Below, piece after piece: positions 14,085 to 27,000 of a stretch of 64,000 bases of DNA (position 1 is the stretch's first letter; every line of letters begins with the position of its first letter). Source of the stretch: Hymenolepis diminuta (taxonomy: Eukaryota > Platyhelminthes > Cestoda > Cyclophyllidea > Hymenolepididae). Both the position numbers and the translations under genes were made by a program. The DNA lies in assembly GCA_900708905.1 (NCBI GenBank), contig CAADRB010000023.1:982022-1046021 (forward strand), given 5' to 3'. The notes beneath the pieces were generated by a model. It was not told where the DNA came from and ran no database searches. It was given only the letters and a program-made list of their open reading frames with translations.

Positions 14085-14560
14085 GCATATGTAAGTGGTT
14101 AAATACCAGAGTCATTAATATAAATCTGCAGAGGGTAAGAAAGATTGCACAGATTTAGTATAAATGACACTTTACTGAGATTTACTAGAGAGAGAGATGA
14201 GATGAGGAGCTGGCCGAAGAATCTGATTGTAGGAGTTAACCGGTTGAAGTTGAAGAGGAGTCGAGTTGATGTGTGATAGATACAAAACAATGTTGGAGGC
14301 CTTCCAGATTACATCTGGGTCATTGTAGACACAGACGGTAAACAATTGAAATATGTGAATCCAGCTGTGACGATAGAAGAAAACGCGCAGCCATCAAGGC
14401 GTTGAAAAGAGGGAGAACGTTTAGCTGGACGGTCATTTGAGTCCTCACAGGAGTTTTGATAGGCGGGACCGATGAAAGCCCAGTGATAAATTCTCGTTGA
14501 TTAATAGAGTTCTGACAACCGTTGAGCCGTCTAAAAAACATTCAATTGGACTATAAAAAC
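14085..14560 (+). repeat. Dispersed repeat R1, copy 2
   Basis: Direct-orientation partner of the element at 4.83-5.29 kb, with the same ordered blocks. This copy has about 15 extra bases (TTAGCTGGACGG region) near 14,420. The edges are soft: similarity fades before 14,085 and after about 14,560. I saw no terminal inverted repeats or target duplication. Confidence 0.75.
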
Positions 14561-14795
14561 AGTCAGTCGCAAACAACATCTGAAATTTTTGATCAAAAAA
14601 TCATTTTCAATAGAAAATTTTACATGACAAAGCATTATCGGAAACGGACTCAGATATACTATTGAGCGTTATAACAGATTTTTATAAAAGTAAACAATTC
14701 CAACCATATGACAAATTTAATTTTCCAATATGTGTGTTAGATTTAAGTGTAACAAACTATATGGAACTTTCTAGTTCATATTAGTTCTCTCTATT

Positions 14796-15011
14796 CTAGT
14801 TTAAATTGTGCAGTTCCCCACTTTGAATTAATACACAGATGTCAGGTGACTTCAGAGCACTTCTAACTGCTTGTGCATTCAAAGTTTTGGCCTTTTCGAT
14901 GGCGATATTTATACCAGTCAATAAACTTCCGACTTGGTCTATTTCACCGAAATAATTTTGAATTGAAATTGCTAAATCCAGCACAGAGGAATAATACAAC
15001 ATGATAAGCAC
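14796..15011 (-). CDS. Candidate minus-strand exon, faintly IQGAP-repeat-like
   Basis: The open frame reads EIDQVGSLLTGINIAIEKAK, then AQAVRSALKSPDICVLIQSG, and stops soon after. The pattern of a hydrophobic helix with INxAI followed by ALxSP resembles the short repeats between the calponin-homology and IQ regions of IQGAP proteins, but I found no adjoining IQGAP exon. A possible acceptor (GGATTTAG) precedes it. A plus-strand micro-exon reading of 14800-14845 competes for part of the region. Treat as an unassigned open frame. Confidence 0.22.
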   Translation of the reverse strand: MLIMLYYSSVLDLAISIQNYFGEIDQVGSLLTGINIAIEKAKTLNAQAVRSALKSPDICVLIQSGELHNLN

Positions 15012-16554
15012 TGATTAAATAACTTGTTCATTGCCCAACATTGGCGAATTTTGATTAACAATTCTCACTCATTCTTGGATACAATCACCACAAATCTTAC
15101 CTAGATCCATTGCCTATCTACTACTGGAAGAAATCACACATATACTGGAATTATGGTCTCTAGAATCATGTGCATATTTATCACAAATGTCCCGTTGTCG
15201 GTTAATACAAAATAAGAGAACGATCTGGACAAAAATTAGCTTAATGCGGTTAAGTTATGACCAAAATTGGCGTCATGAGAGTTGTACCGTTTTAAAAGCT
15301 CTCGGTTTGGAGCCTATTTGGAGGAAAGAAATCAGTGTCAAAAGAACTTTCCAATGAAAATTTGCTGGTAATTTTAAGATTACCCTTGTCGCCACTTCTT
15401 GTTTAATCATTTTTGCTTTTTTATTCCTGTTGGGAAAGAAAACAGGACCTAAACTTTTTATCACGAGAAAACATTAAAAGCATATGAGAATAGAACAGTA
15501 ATTAAATTTAAATTGCTCCATCTGATCTTCGGGATCGTCTGGTGAATTGCTTATTTAGTTTTAAGTTTGATCAGGCTTGTTTCACTTATCTCCACCTTCT
15601 GCTTCATATTGGAAACCCACAGAATATAAGTGAATATAATTTCACAGCATTCACATAAGTTTCAAAGCAGATATCGAATAGAATCTAATAGTTGGCAGGC
15701 CATTCTTGGGTATTTGGTAACCGACCCTTCGGTGACTTCTCAGCTCAATTTTATTTGCTAAGAGTTGCTGACATAGGAATCCACTCACACATAATTCCTC
15801 TTTGCCACAAAATATCCAGTTATGGTTGATGTTCACTAGTGCAAGAAATATAATTCTTTGTATAATTTTTCACCCCAGTTCTGCATTCTTTCTAGCCAAA
15901 CTCCTGATTGGCATTTGCAAGATGATATTTTAACACACTCATCGTGTTTCCAGCTTTAGAGATTTCCGTTCTGTTATCTGGATCTCGTCTTTCCTGTGAA
16001 GACGTACCCGCTCTTGCAACTTTGAGACAAGGTTTCTCAGGAAACATTTTTCTGCTAAAAATACAATATTCACTTTTCTAATACTTTATGAGCCCATTAT
16101 CTTTCATTAATTTGTGTTGTGAGAAGCTCCTAATCCATTATCATTACCTTACGTTAGACAGCAGTAGATAAACTTGATTCAATAAGTGTTCCTGGTAGCT
16201 AGACTAGAGCCTCAATCAGTATCAATTGTGATGTTATAATCGAGTTAACTTCCACAGATTGTTTTTGGCTTTTGAAACATTCAGTTTTGCATCATTGTAG
16301 ACTAGATTTTCATAATTCACTGATAGGTAAAAGAGATTACTTGAATAATCTAGTGATCGTGTGTTTGGTGTGAAGATTTTTGATCCAAATATACCATTTT
16401 ATCGTATTCCAAAGTATACTGTGGAAAGATTATTTTTAGCCTTTGAAGAAATTGGTCGGACTGCTTAATCAATGGTAGAATACATAGACTTAAGTCGTCA
16501 TATTCAAAATGCCCTAACGATCACTCCTTTAAGGAATAAACTCAAATGTCTAGC

Positions 16555-16725
16555 CTTTTATTACTCACAATATGCATAGACTTCATCCTGTGTTAGTTGA
16601 GGAGCATGAGACCCCTGTGAATTCTCATTTAATGATTTTTCTTAAAGAAAATAGTTTAATCAAGTCTCCCATACGACGTTTCGGGATATTAACGAAGCGT
16701 CTAACACAGTTGGCTATAATGAAGG
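16555..16725 (+). CDS. Candidate exon, unidentified gene
   Basis: The open frame includes RLHPVLVEEHETPVNSHLM and SPIRRFGILTKRLTQLAIMK and ends at a strong donor, GTAGGT. Two acceptors are possible: TGTCTAG before 16555, or GCATAG before 16580. The open frame also continues past the donor to a stop near 16,801. Its end phase (1) does not match the short exon at 17.0 kb, so it may belong to another transcript or be chance. Confidence 0.25.
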
Positions 16726-16981
16726 GTAGGTTTGGTGCTCACCGACTTGATAAGAGAGCACAAATGCGACCAAGGTCAATGACTTTTCAAACACCAAGTT
16801 AGAAAAATTAGAACTGTACTAATAACCTGCCTCATAAGTTACTGTTCTTACAACAGGGATAATCTGTTTAGTAAATTTTCCAGAACAGAATCAAAATTGA
16901 TGCTTGATAAATCTTGCTAACCTTTCATTAATATGCTTTTAACTAGCATTTCCAGGTGAATAGATCTTTCATCAGCTGCAG

Positions 16982-17141
16982 AATTCAAACCATGAGGCTC
17001 AACGCATGGTAGATTTGGAAAATGTAAGTGTTGTAGTGCTATAAGATTTGTTTGTTCCTTTTTACTCAGACACCAGAAAGAAGTAGAGAAAAGACCTGTA
17101 TCTCAAAACGACGGTTTCCTATTAAAATAAATTTAATATAA
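16982..17141 (+). CDS. Candidate last two exons of an unidentified gene
   Basis: A 42-base exon (16982-17023; NSNHEAQRMVDLEN) lies between a CTGCAG acceptor and the donor GTAAGT. A 46 bp intron with a strong TTTTTACTCAG acceptor follows. A second exon (17070-17141; TPERSREKTCISKRRF and on) ends in TAA, with an AATAAA overlapping the last codons. Both splice sites are good, the frame stays open, and the intron size matches the small class seen in CTU2. No homology recognised. It could join candidate exons upstream by phase, but that chain is conjecture. Confidence 0.36.
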
Positions 17142-20100
17142 AGGACTGGATATGCAGTTAATGGCTGGCTGCATGGTTTGCCGATACTCATATTAAAGGA
17201 TCCGTCATTGGTGGTCTTAAACCTCCTTTTGTGAGAAAAGAACTTTAATAATTGATAATCTAGTGCACAAGAGACGAAAATTCAGAGTTTTTCTCGAGAG
17301 AACCGAAGATTTTCCATAAGGCTCTCAAACGCCTCCTCTTTATGAGATGAATTTCCTCTATTTATCCAAGTAGAGGCTTATACTGGGGTTAACATCGAGA
17401 AATAGATCATTTTGCATAGGGAAAATGATTGTGGAAATTTTGGAAATATGATGCAATTTCATTTATCATATTCTCTTGTTCTGGAGATTTTTTATGGCTT
17501 TTTACAGAACCTCTTGTTCGTAGAATTTTTAGATATTTTTGAGTTTTTTGTCACGTTGTTTGTAGTAGAACGCCGTCCTCCTTGTGATTGAAAGACTATG
17601 AGGATTATGATAAAATTGACGTTGTTAGTAATGGCTTTGTTTTCTCATGATCTCCTTTTCCACGGTGATGATGAAAATGCTTCTTTAATAGTCATACTGA
17701 TGAAAATGTCATTTACTGCAAAGGCAATAAGCAGATGATGGTCCCGAAAATGAACGAATTTACGGTTTTGGAGACTTTGATTGACTAGTGCGGAGTATGT
17801 AACTATAAAGGAACGCTTGCTTCTGGGAATTTCCTTTAATCCGAAATAGGCAACAAGTTTTACGACTTCGAATAATAGTGACAATATGACAATTAATACA
17901 ATAAAAATATTTCACAAAAGAATAAAATTCCTAGCATACGTAATGAAACTATTAAATATCAAATCTTAATTAACCTAAAATTAGAGGATTTAATTAATGG
18001 CGGGAATATACATAGATTGGTTATTAGAAGTGTGATAATATGAACGTTTCAGTTCATAATGAGAGACTGTTCTGCGGTCATTACATCCCAACATGCTATT
18101 CACATTTACTGTAATGATTGTATCAAATTATCAACCAATGGGGGAAAACAAAAATAACTATCAGATCTCCTCATTGAACCATTTTCAGAAGAAATGGAGT
18201 TGGAATAGAATTCCAAGTGAATTACAATGAAGACAAAAGTAAGAAATATTAATAAATATTTAATAGAGACGTCAAAATTCCTAATAATTTCGAAAGAGGG
18301 AAGGCTGTTTGAGAATCTATTTTGTCAGTTTTTAAAAACAAAACTTTTTTTGCACTGTTACTATCTTAGAAAGTGTACTTTTCGTCGCTATGAAATATAT
18401 GCCATCTAGATATTGCTAGCCTACAGTTTTGCAGACCCAAGAAAGAGGGAGACAAGGCAGCAGTTCAGTTACTCCAAGTCACCTTGTTAATTTCAATGAA
18501 TAGCGAATTGAAAACAGTGGTCGTCCTTTTTATAATTTCTCAGTTGCCTTTAATTAAAGCTACAGCTGCTCAGACTCAATGGAGAGGGAAAGAGAAGGCA
18601 TTAGCTCAAATGATATTTTTTTATTAAAAAATACATTTCCTTATGTAGACTTGAATAGGTGATTAATTATTGGCTCTCGAATTTCTCTGGAGTGCAGCAA
18701 AAATATTTAATCAGGTATCCTTACAGCTCCGAATAATTATTAAGCTGTCAGGAGTGGCATGGGCCCGGATATTCACAGGGATAAAGAGGGATTTAAAGAC
18801 CAACAGCGCAAAATGCTTTTCCTAAGATAAAAAACTTTGAGGATTTGAGATTTATTTATTGACAACATATCAACGATCAAGTTTTTTTCTATTATTATTA
18901 TCTATTATCTATATGATTTGGTCATTCCATCCGTTAGAACCTGCTTCGATCAGCCTTAACTTAACAATTGTGTAGTCTCCGTCATCAGCTCAAATTTAAA
19001 TCTTTATTAATGTAATCCATTTGATAAAAAGAGCATAATAAGCTGAAAAATATATGGAGAGGGATATCTTTAACATCAATGTGCAAACCATCGGTTCAAT
19101 TACTGCAGAATTAAGCTATTATTTTAGCTTTCAGATATGCATATTTATCATTCACTTTCCTTTGCCTCGTCTTAAATGTAGGACCCTTTTGTTCATTTTG
19201 GAATGTTGAAGTAGGCTAAGGGTCTCTATGATATCCCTTTAGCCATCCTAGACTTTTGATTAATCGCTTTATTTTATGTACATCGGGGTAGGCGGTAAGT
19301 AGCGCTAATTTATTGTCGCCACAGATATCTCGAAACTGCTTAATAAAACTAATACACCTCATTCATTTTGGCTTACCACTAGTAATATAAACATTTATTT
19401 TTCTAGTCTGCGCCGCTTGACAGCCTTCTCAGCTACTTCATAGTGTAAACAATGAAGCAGCGCATGCAATTTTTCTTTTTGAAAATACGGTTTGTTAAAA
19501 TCTATTCTTGACGATCATATTAAGTGAATTTAAAATAATAATGAGAAAATTTGAATTAAACTGCTATTTCATACTTTCTCACTTCTCACTTGCTCACTTT
19601 TGTAAAGGGTGACTTGTCTACGCTACTACTTCTGCAGATACGATACATGTGCACACTGGATACCGCTGAATTATATTTGAGTCTGACAAGAGAAAGAAGT
19701 TTAAGACAGAATGCTGTTAACCCAAGACATTTTACTAATCAAACAATGACAATATAAAGAGATACAAGTTTTCTTCATGCTCTTGATGTTGAAAAACCAA
19801 AATACCGCCGGATAGATGTTGGTTTTAGTCCAAGATAATTGTCACACTGTCGGGAGCGATGTGCACCCGCATATTAATAAAGACAATGAGCGACTTAGAG
19901 ATAATCTATGGAAAATGACTATCCCCGGACAAAGCACAAACATTATAGCCCTTAGCTTTGTTTTGGCCATGTCCTGTCGGTTAATAACACAGCCTTCACT
20001 TTCACAATATTGGTAGTATATTTTGGAGCCCCCTTGACAATAAACTCAAAATTTATGTCAAATGTAGTTGGTCATTTTTTTAAAAACCAATCTACTTTGT

Positions 20101-20589
20101 TTCCGAAGATGATATTTAACTTGCTTAGCGCCCAAAATCCAGACATCGTAGCAATTTGATGTTAATAGCAAAATATGACTGCAGTAAAATCTAGCGTCTG
20201 TAAATATTTGAAAGTTATTTACAATTTGAATTTTTTTTAAATAAAAAAAGATTTTGCAAAAGTAAAAAAATTAACTTTTCGCCTGTGTATAAAGATTAAC
20301 ATAAGATGAGCTTAAGATAAGAATTGGTTGTATTTTTGGCCCGTGGTGTTTCCGTGCAACATCCGTTGTATTGTGACTTATTTTCTACCATAATGGAAAT
20401 ATAATTAAATCAGACTCTTTAGCTCTTAGAAACACTAAGAGATTAGTCCCGACTTTAACGGAAAAGTAAACTGGTCAATATTTTTTCCTTAAATAGGAAT
20501 TGGCGTTCATTCGAAGAATGTTTATTTAGTTACTTTGATACAGTTGAAAAAGAAATAATTTAATGGAAGTGACATGAAGTTAAATTTGG

Positions 20590-20775
20590 CGCTGCCAAGT
20601 TAGAAGTCACGGGTTCGCTGTCCATTACTGCTCCGAGTAAGCAGGATAGCTGATCGCAAGAATAGCTGCCAATAGACAAGTAGAAGGCTTAAAATTTCTT
20701 TCCAGTAAGGGTTCATGGTGCCACTCTTCTGTCCAAGATGATTGGTGGAAAATATTTTCTGAATGAGCCTCGGAG
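20590..20775 (+). repeat. Possible third SINE copy, strongly diverged
   Basis: GAAGTCACGGGTTCGCTGTCC near 20,603 resembles the box-B region of the other two copies. AGGGTTCATGGTGCCACTC and a following CCAAGATG segment near 20,708-20,740 match their 3' block. The middle does not align by eye. The call rests on the two ends being in the right order and at about the right distance. Confidence 0.35.
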
Positions 20776-22474
20776 TTATAGAGCGAATAGGGACGGAGCA
20801 AATAAAGAACAGTCGTAAATGCAAGGTATCATGCCACCCCTTGATATCATTTTCACTTCATCAGGGTGGGCCAAAACTGAAACAAATTTATAAATAATAG
20901 AAAGTTACATTAGATGGAGCACGTAAATATTAGTTGCTGTATATAATCTAATCCTTCCCGTCTGAAACCGAATCTTACTCGATATATATACATGACTTAG
21001 ATCATTTTTCTTGTAAAAAGCATACGTACTTATAAATTCTGCAATAGAAATTAAGTTCTGAAACGTTTCTTTTAGTCTTACCTTAAATGGGGGCTATCTT
21101 AACAGCCTGGTCTTCAAAAGAAGATTGCTGCAATTTATCATCAATTTTGTTCCTACCTTTGTTAATGCTCCAAAATTGAAAGTGTTAGAATGATGAAGAA
21201 TTAATATTTGACTGGATTTGACTCCTCATAATGTTTCAAAAGAGACCCCAAAAGAGCTTGATCTCAATTTATAATTATTGCTAATTAAAGGCGACACAAA
21301 TAAAGCTGTTTTAAAGAGCCTGACTAAGGCTTGTATATCTCCTCATATAACTAATGAGGGAATATGAGCTTTTAACTTCTTAAACTTAAAGAAATGCAAT
21401 AGGCTTTATCGAGTGAGCAGACTAAGAGTTGAGTTGGACAGATGTGTATTGGACAGTTAGGAATGAATGAGAGGGGAAAGGAGGAGGAAGAAGGTAAGGG
21501 GAAACGTCAGTATTGGACATGGCAGTCAGAATTGTGATAAACACGCGAAATGACGTGAACTTTGAGAACCTGACTGATTTTATGCTGTGTCAGTCATTGT
21601 GAGCTCGAAGAAAAAATAAACAACCAACTATCACCAACTGACAATTAGATACGATTCAGTATGAACGCTATATGTAGAGACTGGAAAACCATGCCAGGTA
21701 TAACAAGCCTGTTGATTAGCTCATTTTATTTTATAATAATTACAAAAGCCATAGCTAGAACCTAAATGACATAGTCAAATTCTATAGTTTGTTATCTTCA
21801 TTTTAAATTTTAAACAGTCGGTAAAAAGTTGACATAGATTGCAAATACTGCTGCAAACTTTCAAATAATTAATGATGAGCAATAGTAAACAATTTAATAA
21901 TTGGGTGAAAATTCCACTATCAGGAAAAAACTAAATGCGATTCTAGTTTCTTCTTTCAGATTAAAAAAGGGAGGTCTCGGGAGTTTATTCTAAATTTTAT
22001 ATGCTATGCTTTCTTCTGACGGACAATTAAAAGAATTATCGTTAATTATATTTAAATTGAAATTTTTTCTAACCACTCAATTTTTTCATTCTGCTTACGA
22101 AATATTAATTTTTTAAATATTTTATTTTATTAAACAGTTCTAATCAGTCAAGCTCTGTTAATTAGATTTGTCTGGTCTCGCCCCTCAATGCAGTTACCTC
22201 CAAAGTCAAATTTAATTAATCTTAGCAAATAGACAATGAAATCCATAAGTCAAAGCAATTATCGTCGTTTGAGTTCACATTACGGTCTATTATTAAACCG
22301 ATTTTTTTGAAAGAGGAGCTAAAATAAAAAGTATCATCACAAATCACGAGCAGCATCATACCTCTAAAATAAAACCTCCATCTCCATCAGAAATTACTTT
22401 CGAGATTGTGTCACTCTATACCTTATAATCTTATTCTCAATAAAACGCTGTTATTGTGGTAAAATGGTACTTGC

Positions 22475-22714
22475 TCAGTCGATCACAAGCCATTTTTCCG
22501 AACCATCTGGGACTACAAATTTTGGTTCAGAGTTTGTAGTATTTACAACCAATTTTTGTCCCCAAGATGCAGAAGAATTTCTAAAGGTTTTACAATGAAA
22601 TAGCATCAGAAGTCTCAGCTGGAGATAGAGGGTGGAATCGGAAAGGCCTTCATTATGCCGTTCAGATGCCAAGAGTTTTGCTTTACTTAAATCCTGAAAT
22701 AACTGAGCTGGCAA
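22475..22714 (-). CDS. Unassigned minus-strand open frame
   Basis: 79 codons including SERHNEGLSDSTLYLQLRLL and NTTNSEPKFVVPDGSEKW. The peptide reads plausibly, but there is no recognisable domain, no clear splice site and no neighbour exon. Confidence 0.15.
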   Translation of the reverse strand: MPAQLFQDLSKAKLLASERHNEGLSDSTLYLQLRLLMLFHCKTFRNSSASWGQKLVVNTTNSEPKFVVPDGSEKWLVID

Positions 22715-23405
22715 GTTTTTTATTAGAGTCCTAATTCACTTTTATTATATGTATGTTTCAAAGCTCACTTTTAATATTTCCGGTTTTGGTTTAAGTTGAC
22801 ATAATGGTTAGTTATATCACTTCGCTTGATTTGCAAATTCTTTCACCAACGAATAGGCAGATGAGACTTACGAAGGTCTTTTAAACATCTCTGTGCTCAT
22901 TAGAGTTCACTCTAATTGATAATAAGTAATTTTTTTTATATCTCCTGTTTTGTAATTCCCAAATAGTCGTAAGTTTGATACGACATTGCATTTTGCAATT
23001 AGGACTAAGAGACGTCTGCTCTCTGATTTCCCTATTTATTGATACAACTGCCACATACTTCCACTGGTGCCGATTATACCATTACTTCTGTGGCAGTAAA
23101 AGTTACTTTACACTGATTGAGGTAATGTAAAGCTAAAAGCTAACAACTGCGAACTTGCTCCTAAAAGGCAGAACAGCAAGTGTTGGTTGAGGACCAAAGC
23201 CAGTTGTAAAATAGCAGTAAAAACTCAAAATGGAGGTGGAGAGAGAGAGAATATACAAATTTTGGCATACGCAAAAGGCCATAAAGAGCTTAGACTTGTG
23301 TGTAAGTGTATGATAAGTGCAAAAGGGGTTTATAAAGCCCCGAAAGTGTTCAGAAGATAGATATTTCATTTTAAGAGATGAGTCACTGTTGGAGACCCCG
23401 TCTGC

Positions 23406-24041
23406 NNNNNNNNNNNNNNNNNNNNNNNNNNNNNNNNNNNNNNNNNNNNNNNNNNNNNNNNNNNNNNNNNNNNNNNNNNNNNNNNNNNNNNNNNNNNNNN
23501 NNNNNNNNNNNNNNNNNNNNNNNNNNNNNNNNNNNNNNNNNNNNNNNNNNNNNNNNNNNNNNNNNNNNNNNNNNNNNNNNNNNNNNNNNNNNNNNNNNNN
23601 NNNNNNNNNNNNNNNNNNNNNNNNNNNNNNNNNNNNNNNNNNNNNNNNNNNNNNNNNNNNNNNNNNNNNNNNNNNNNNNNNNNNNNNNNNNNNNNNNNNN
23701 NNNNNNNNNNNNNNNNNNNNNNNNNNNNNNNNNNNNNNNNNNNNNNNNNNNNNNNNNNNNNNNNNNNNNNNNNNNNNNNNNNNNNNNNNNNNNNNNNNNN
23801 NNNNNNNNNNNNNNNNNNNNNNNNNNNNNNNNNNNNNNNNNNNNNNNNNNNNNNNNNNNNNNNNNNNNNNNNNNNNNNNNNNNNNNNNNNNNNNNNNNNN
23901 NNNNNNNNNNNNNNNNNNNNNNNNNNNNNNNNNNNNNNNNNNNNNNNNNNNNNNNNNNNNNNNNNNNNNNNNNNNNNNNNNNNNNNNNNNNNNNNNNNNN
24001 NNNNNNNNNNNNNNNNNNNNNNNNNNNNNNNNNNNNNNNNN
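23406..24041. other. Assembly gap (636 undetermined bases)
   Basis: A continuous run of N. Open frames crossing it on either strand are artefacts. The left flank is a purine-rich stretch with a short GA repeat (near 23,236-23,250); the right flank has no recognisable feature. Confidence 0.99.
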
Positions 24042-27000
24042 AGGTGAAGAACTTGTGGTCCATTATTCACTGTGTCGAAAACTTAGTATAATCTCTTGGT
24101 GAATGTCGCCGAACGGACAATATAAAGACAATGAATGTAATCATTTGGCCTAATATATGGGCAGATTAAGAGGTTTATACTTAATCTATCGGAAGACCAT
24201 ATCAATGTGATATATGGCGTTTAGTATTACTTTTGCGGAGATAAGAGGAATGAGTTTGATCTTGAAACCAACCATCCGAGTTGCGATTGTTATTTCATTA
24301 GCATTAAAGTATTCACATCTCCGGATGTTTTGAGAGCAGCCTATTTGGTCGGAGCTAAGCTTTGATAATGCTAAATGACGGTTTACAAGAGCGAAGATTT
24401 ACTTTCACTTCTGTTCTAATAATGACTCAGTTCACAACTACATTCAAGAAAGAAATCATACATTGGAGTTCGACATATTCATGAGATTGGGTGGTTGTGC
24501 TATTCTTATCTTCAAATTTAAAGAACTTTAACTCGGAGTAAGCTCAGATTTTTCATTCGCGTAATTTTTCTACTAATAGAGAGACGACATGGGCAAAAGT
24601 GAGTCCAGAGTATGGCAAATTTATAGCAAACTTTATTGACTATGATATGTAAAAATTTCACTTATTTAAAAATCTTGTCAAGGACGCGAAATGTACAAAG
24701 GAAACATAGATCTCATACCTTGTACACTGTACATTGTAAAGAGAGCTCTATGAGGCCTTAGCTTTGAATTTTAACATTTTTATCTTTCAATTATAATATT
24801 GCTACTGAGGGTTCCATTCGTGGGATATATTTTCTTCATTTCTTTGCTCAGCATTAAATTTGGAATAATTACCTGAAACTGCACACCTGACAGCGCATGG
24901 TCAATTCCCTCTTTAGATTCTCGCACTATCAAACTAAACAAAACCGATTCCTAGATCACACGAATATAAAGTACAAAATATCGAAACTAATAAAATATTT
25001 TACATTCTTTAAAAACTTTTAAAATTTTAGTTCTTAAAGAATATCCTTCTGTGATTTCAAGTCATGCATCATCCAGTCTAACTGGTATCTTTAATATGAT
25101 GCTTAATCGAAAAAACCTCATTAAATGAACATTACTGACAAATGTCATTACGGCTCGCGATATCATGTGAAATTTCCATCTGGTCCCCCAATATTGACAT
25201 AGCAATAAACAATCAGAAGTGAGATATTAAAGCTTAGAGCTGAAAAAACGGAGCTTATCTCTGAATAAATATCTCCAATAATTTATAAGTGCTTTCATCT
25301 ATCAACTTCAGATAATTTCATAACACCATCAACTTTCTTTGAAAGCTGAGAGATGTTTCTTAAATAAGGCTTAGATGAAACTATTAAAAATAAAATGCAA
25401 CGAAATCTTTAAAGCAGAATAAATTTATTCTTGTTATTGACAAATTGAAATCCGTTGCACATTCCTGAAGGATCGGGTATGAAGTAAAGATGGTTCTATG
25501 CTCCCATGAAAGTAGAAATCATGTTCTAAATTTGCTATTTTATACTTTATTGGTCACTTTTGACTGGAAGTTAAGTGGTTTTGGGTGGAGTCAAACTAAT
25601 CTTAGTGTTTGGATCAGTGAAACATCCCCAGCCAGGTAACACTATGTAATATCCAGTACAATAAAACTGTTGAAACACTTCAACATTTAATGACCGAAAT
25701 AAAAATATAAAACAATACCAGTTTCCGTGGTGATGCTAAGTTTGGTAAATTCTCCAATAAACATTTATATTGCGGTTTTTCTTAACTAAACTCTGTTACG
25801 TTAAGTTCAAACTACTTCTTATCCTGATGGTAATGCATTGAAAGATGAATTTATCTGAATTGCTCGATCAAACATTCAGATTAATATAATGATCAAAAGC
25901 TCTGGACAGCGGAATCGTGAATTTCCTCATGAATCAGAGGACGAATCCTGAAATCTGAACATTTGAACGTTAAAACATGAGGGATGAACTATCCCCGATA
26001 GATAAGACTACTTCAATGCCAGGACATTAATTCGATCCACTTCTATAACTCGTGCAACCTTGTCTTATTGCTCTCTATGTTCAGAGGCTCTTCTGTGAAA
26101 AAAAAATTTTAGATGTCTACCTTTCCATCGGTGATAATAATACCTACATTATATGAATGATCAGCAAAAGCTGGATTGAAATAAGCAGAGCAAGAGTCGG
26201 AGGAACTCTTTCTTCCTGGATATTTACACGATTATCAAGGAGAAATAAATTTGTTTTATAATGAAGCTATGGTGAAAAATTTAATAGTCTAATTGACTAG
26301 TAGACACCATGTGTGTCTATATTGGCTGACTAAACAGCGGAATGTCTGCGCAGGAAACTGTTCGCCAATTGATTCGGCATTTATGACAGCCATCCATGCT
26401 ATAAATTAATATTTAAATGACATGGACAGAAACGTGGAGAACAGTCACCAGACTGGGCGGTCTATGGGTAGAAAAGACAGTTATGAGGCCGATAACTATT
26501 TTTAGTAATAGGTTTTTACAGAACACTTTTCTTTCTATTTGCGAGTTTATAGAACTTTATCAATGTCAAAGACCCACTTTAAGCTCATAGAGAAAACATT
26601 AAATTCAAATTTGATCGTTTTCAATTAATTACTTTACTGCCAATTTAATTCGTCATTCTATCCCAGAACTACAGATAGTGCAATTTTGTCCAACATTAGA
26701 AAAAATTCTGGAGATTTTATAGTTTAAATAAGCGAAAATATGCATACTATTATATTATTGATAAATATATCTTATTTTCGTTCTGCATTATAAAATCACT
26801 CTCGAGATTGGATGGCTTTGATCAGCAAGAGCATTTAAGAGATCGCATAGTGAAAAGAGATCTACCTCTTAGCTGCAAAAGTTATCATCGAAACAATTTG
26901 AGTTCCGAAGATGATGAAACAAGTCTTTAAAGTGGTGATTTTAAAAATGCTTACATTAATTCTTAAGGTGTCATTTAAAGCAGTCCAGCAATCTCTTTTA

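Larger units (their letters stand above)
17142..23405. other. Mostly unannotated AT-rich DNA
   Basis: Apart from the possible SINE at 20.6 kb and the frame at 22.5 kb, I see two unassigned frames: 17645-17884 minus (KLVAYFGLKEIPRSKRSF and on) and 19816-20016 plus (CHTVGSDVHPHINKDNERL). Neither has recognisable homology or neighbours. Confidence 0.5.

Noticed and set aside
23317..24102. Open frames of up to 261 codons on both strands
   Set aside because: They run through 636 undetermined bases; no real codons support them.
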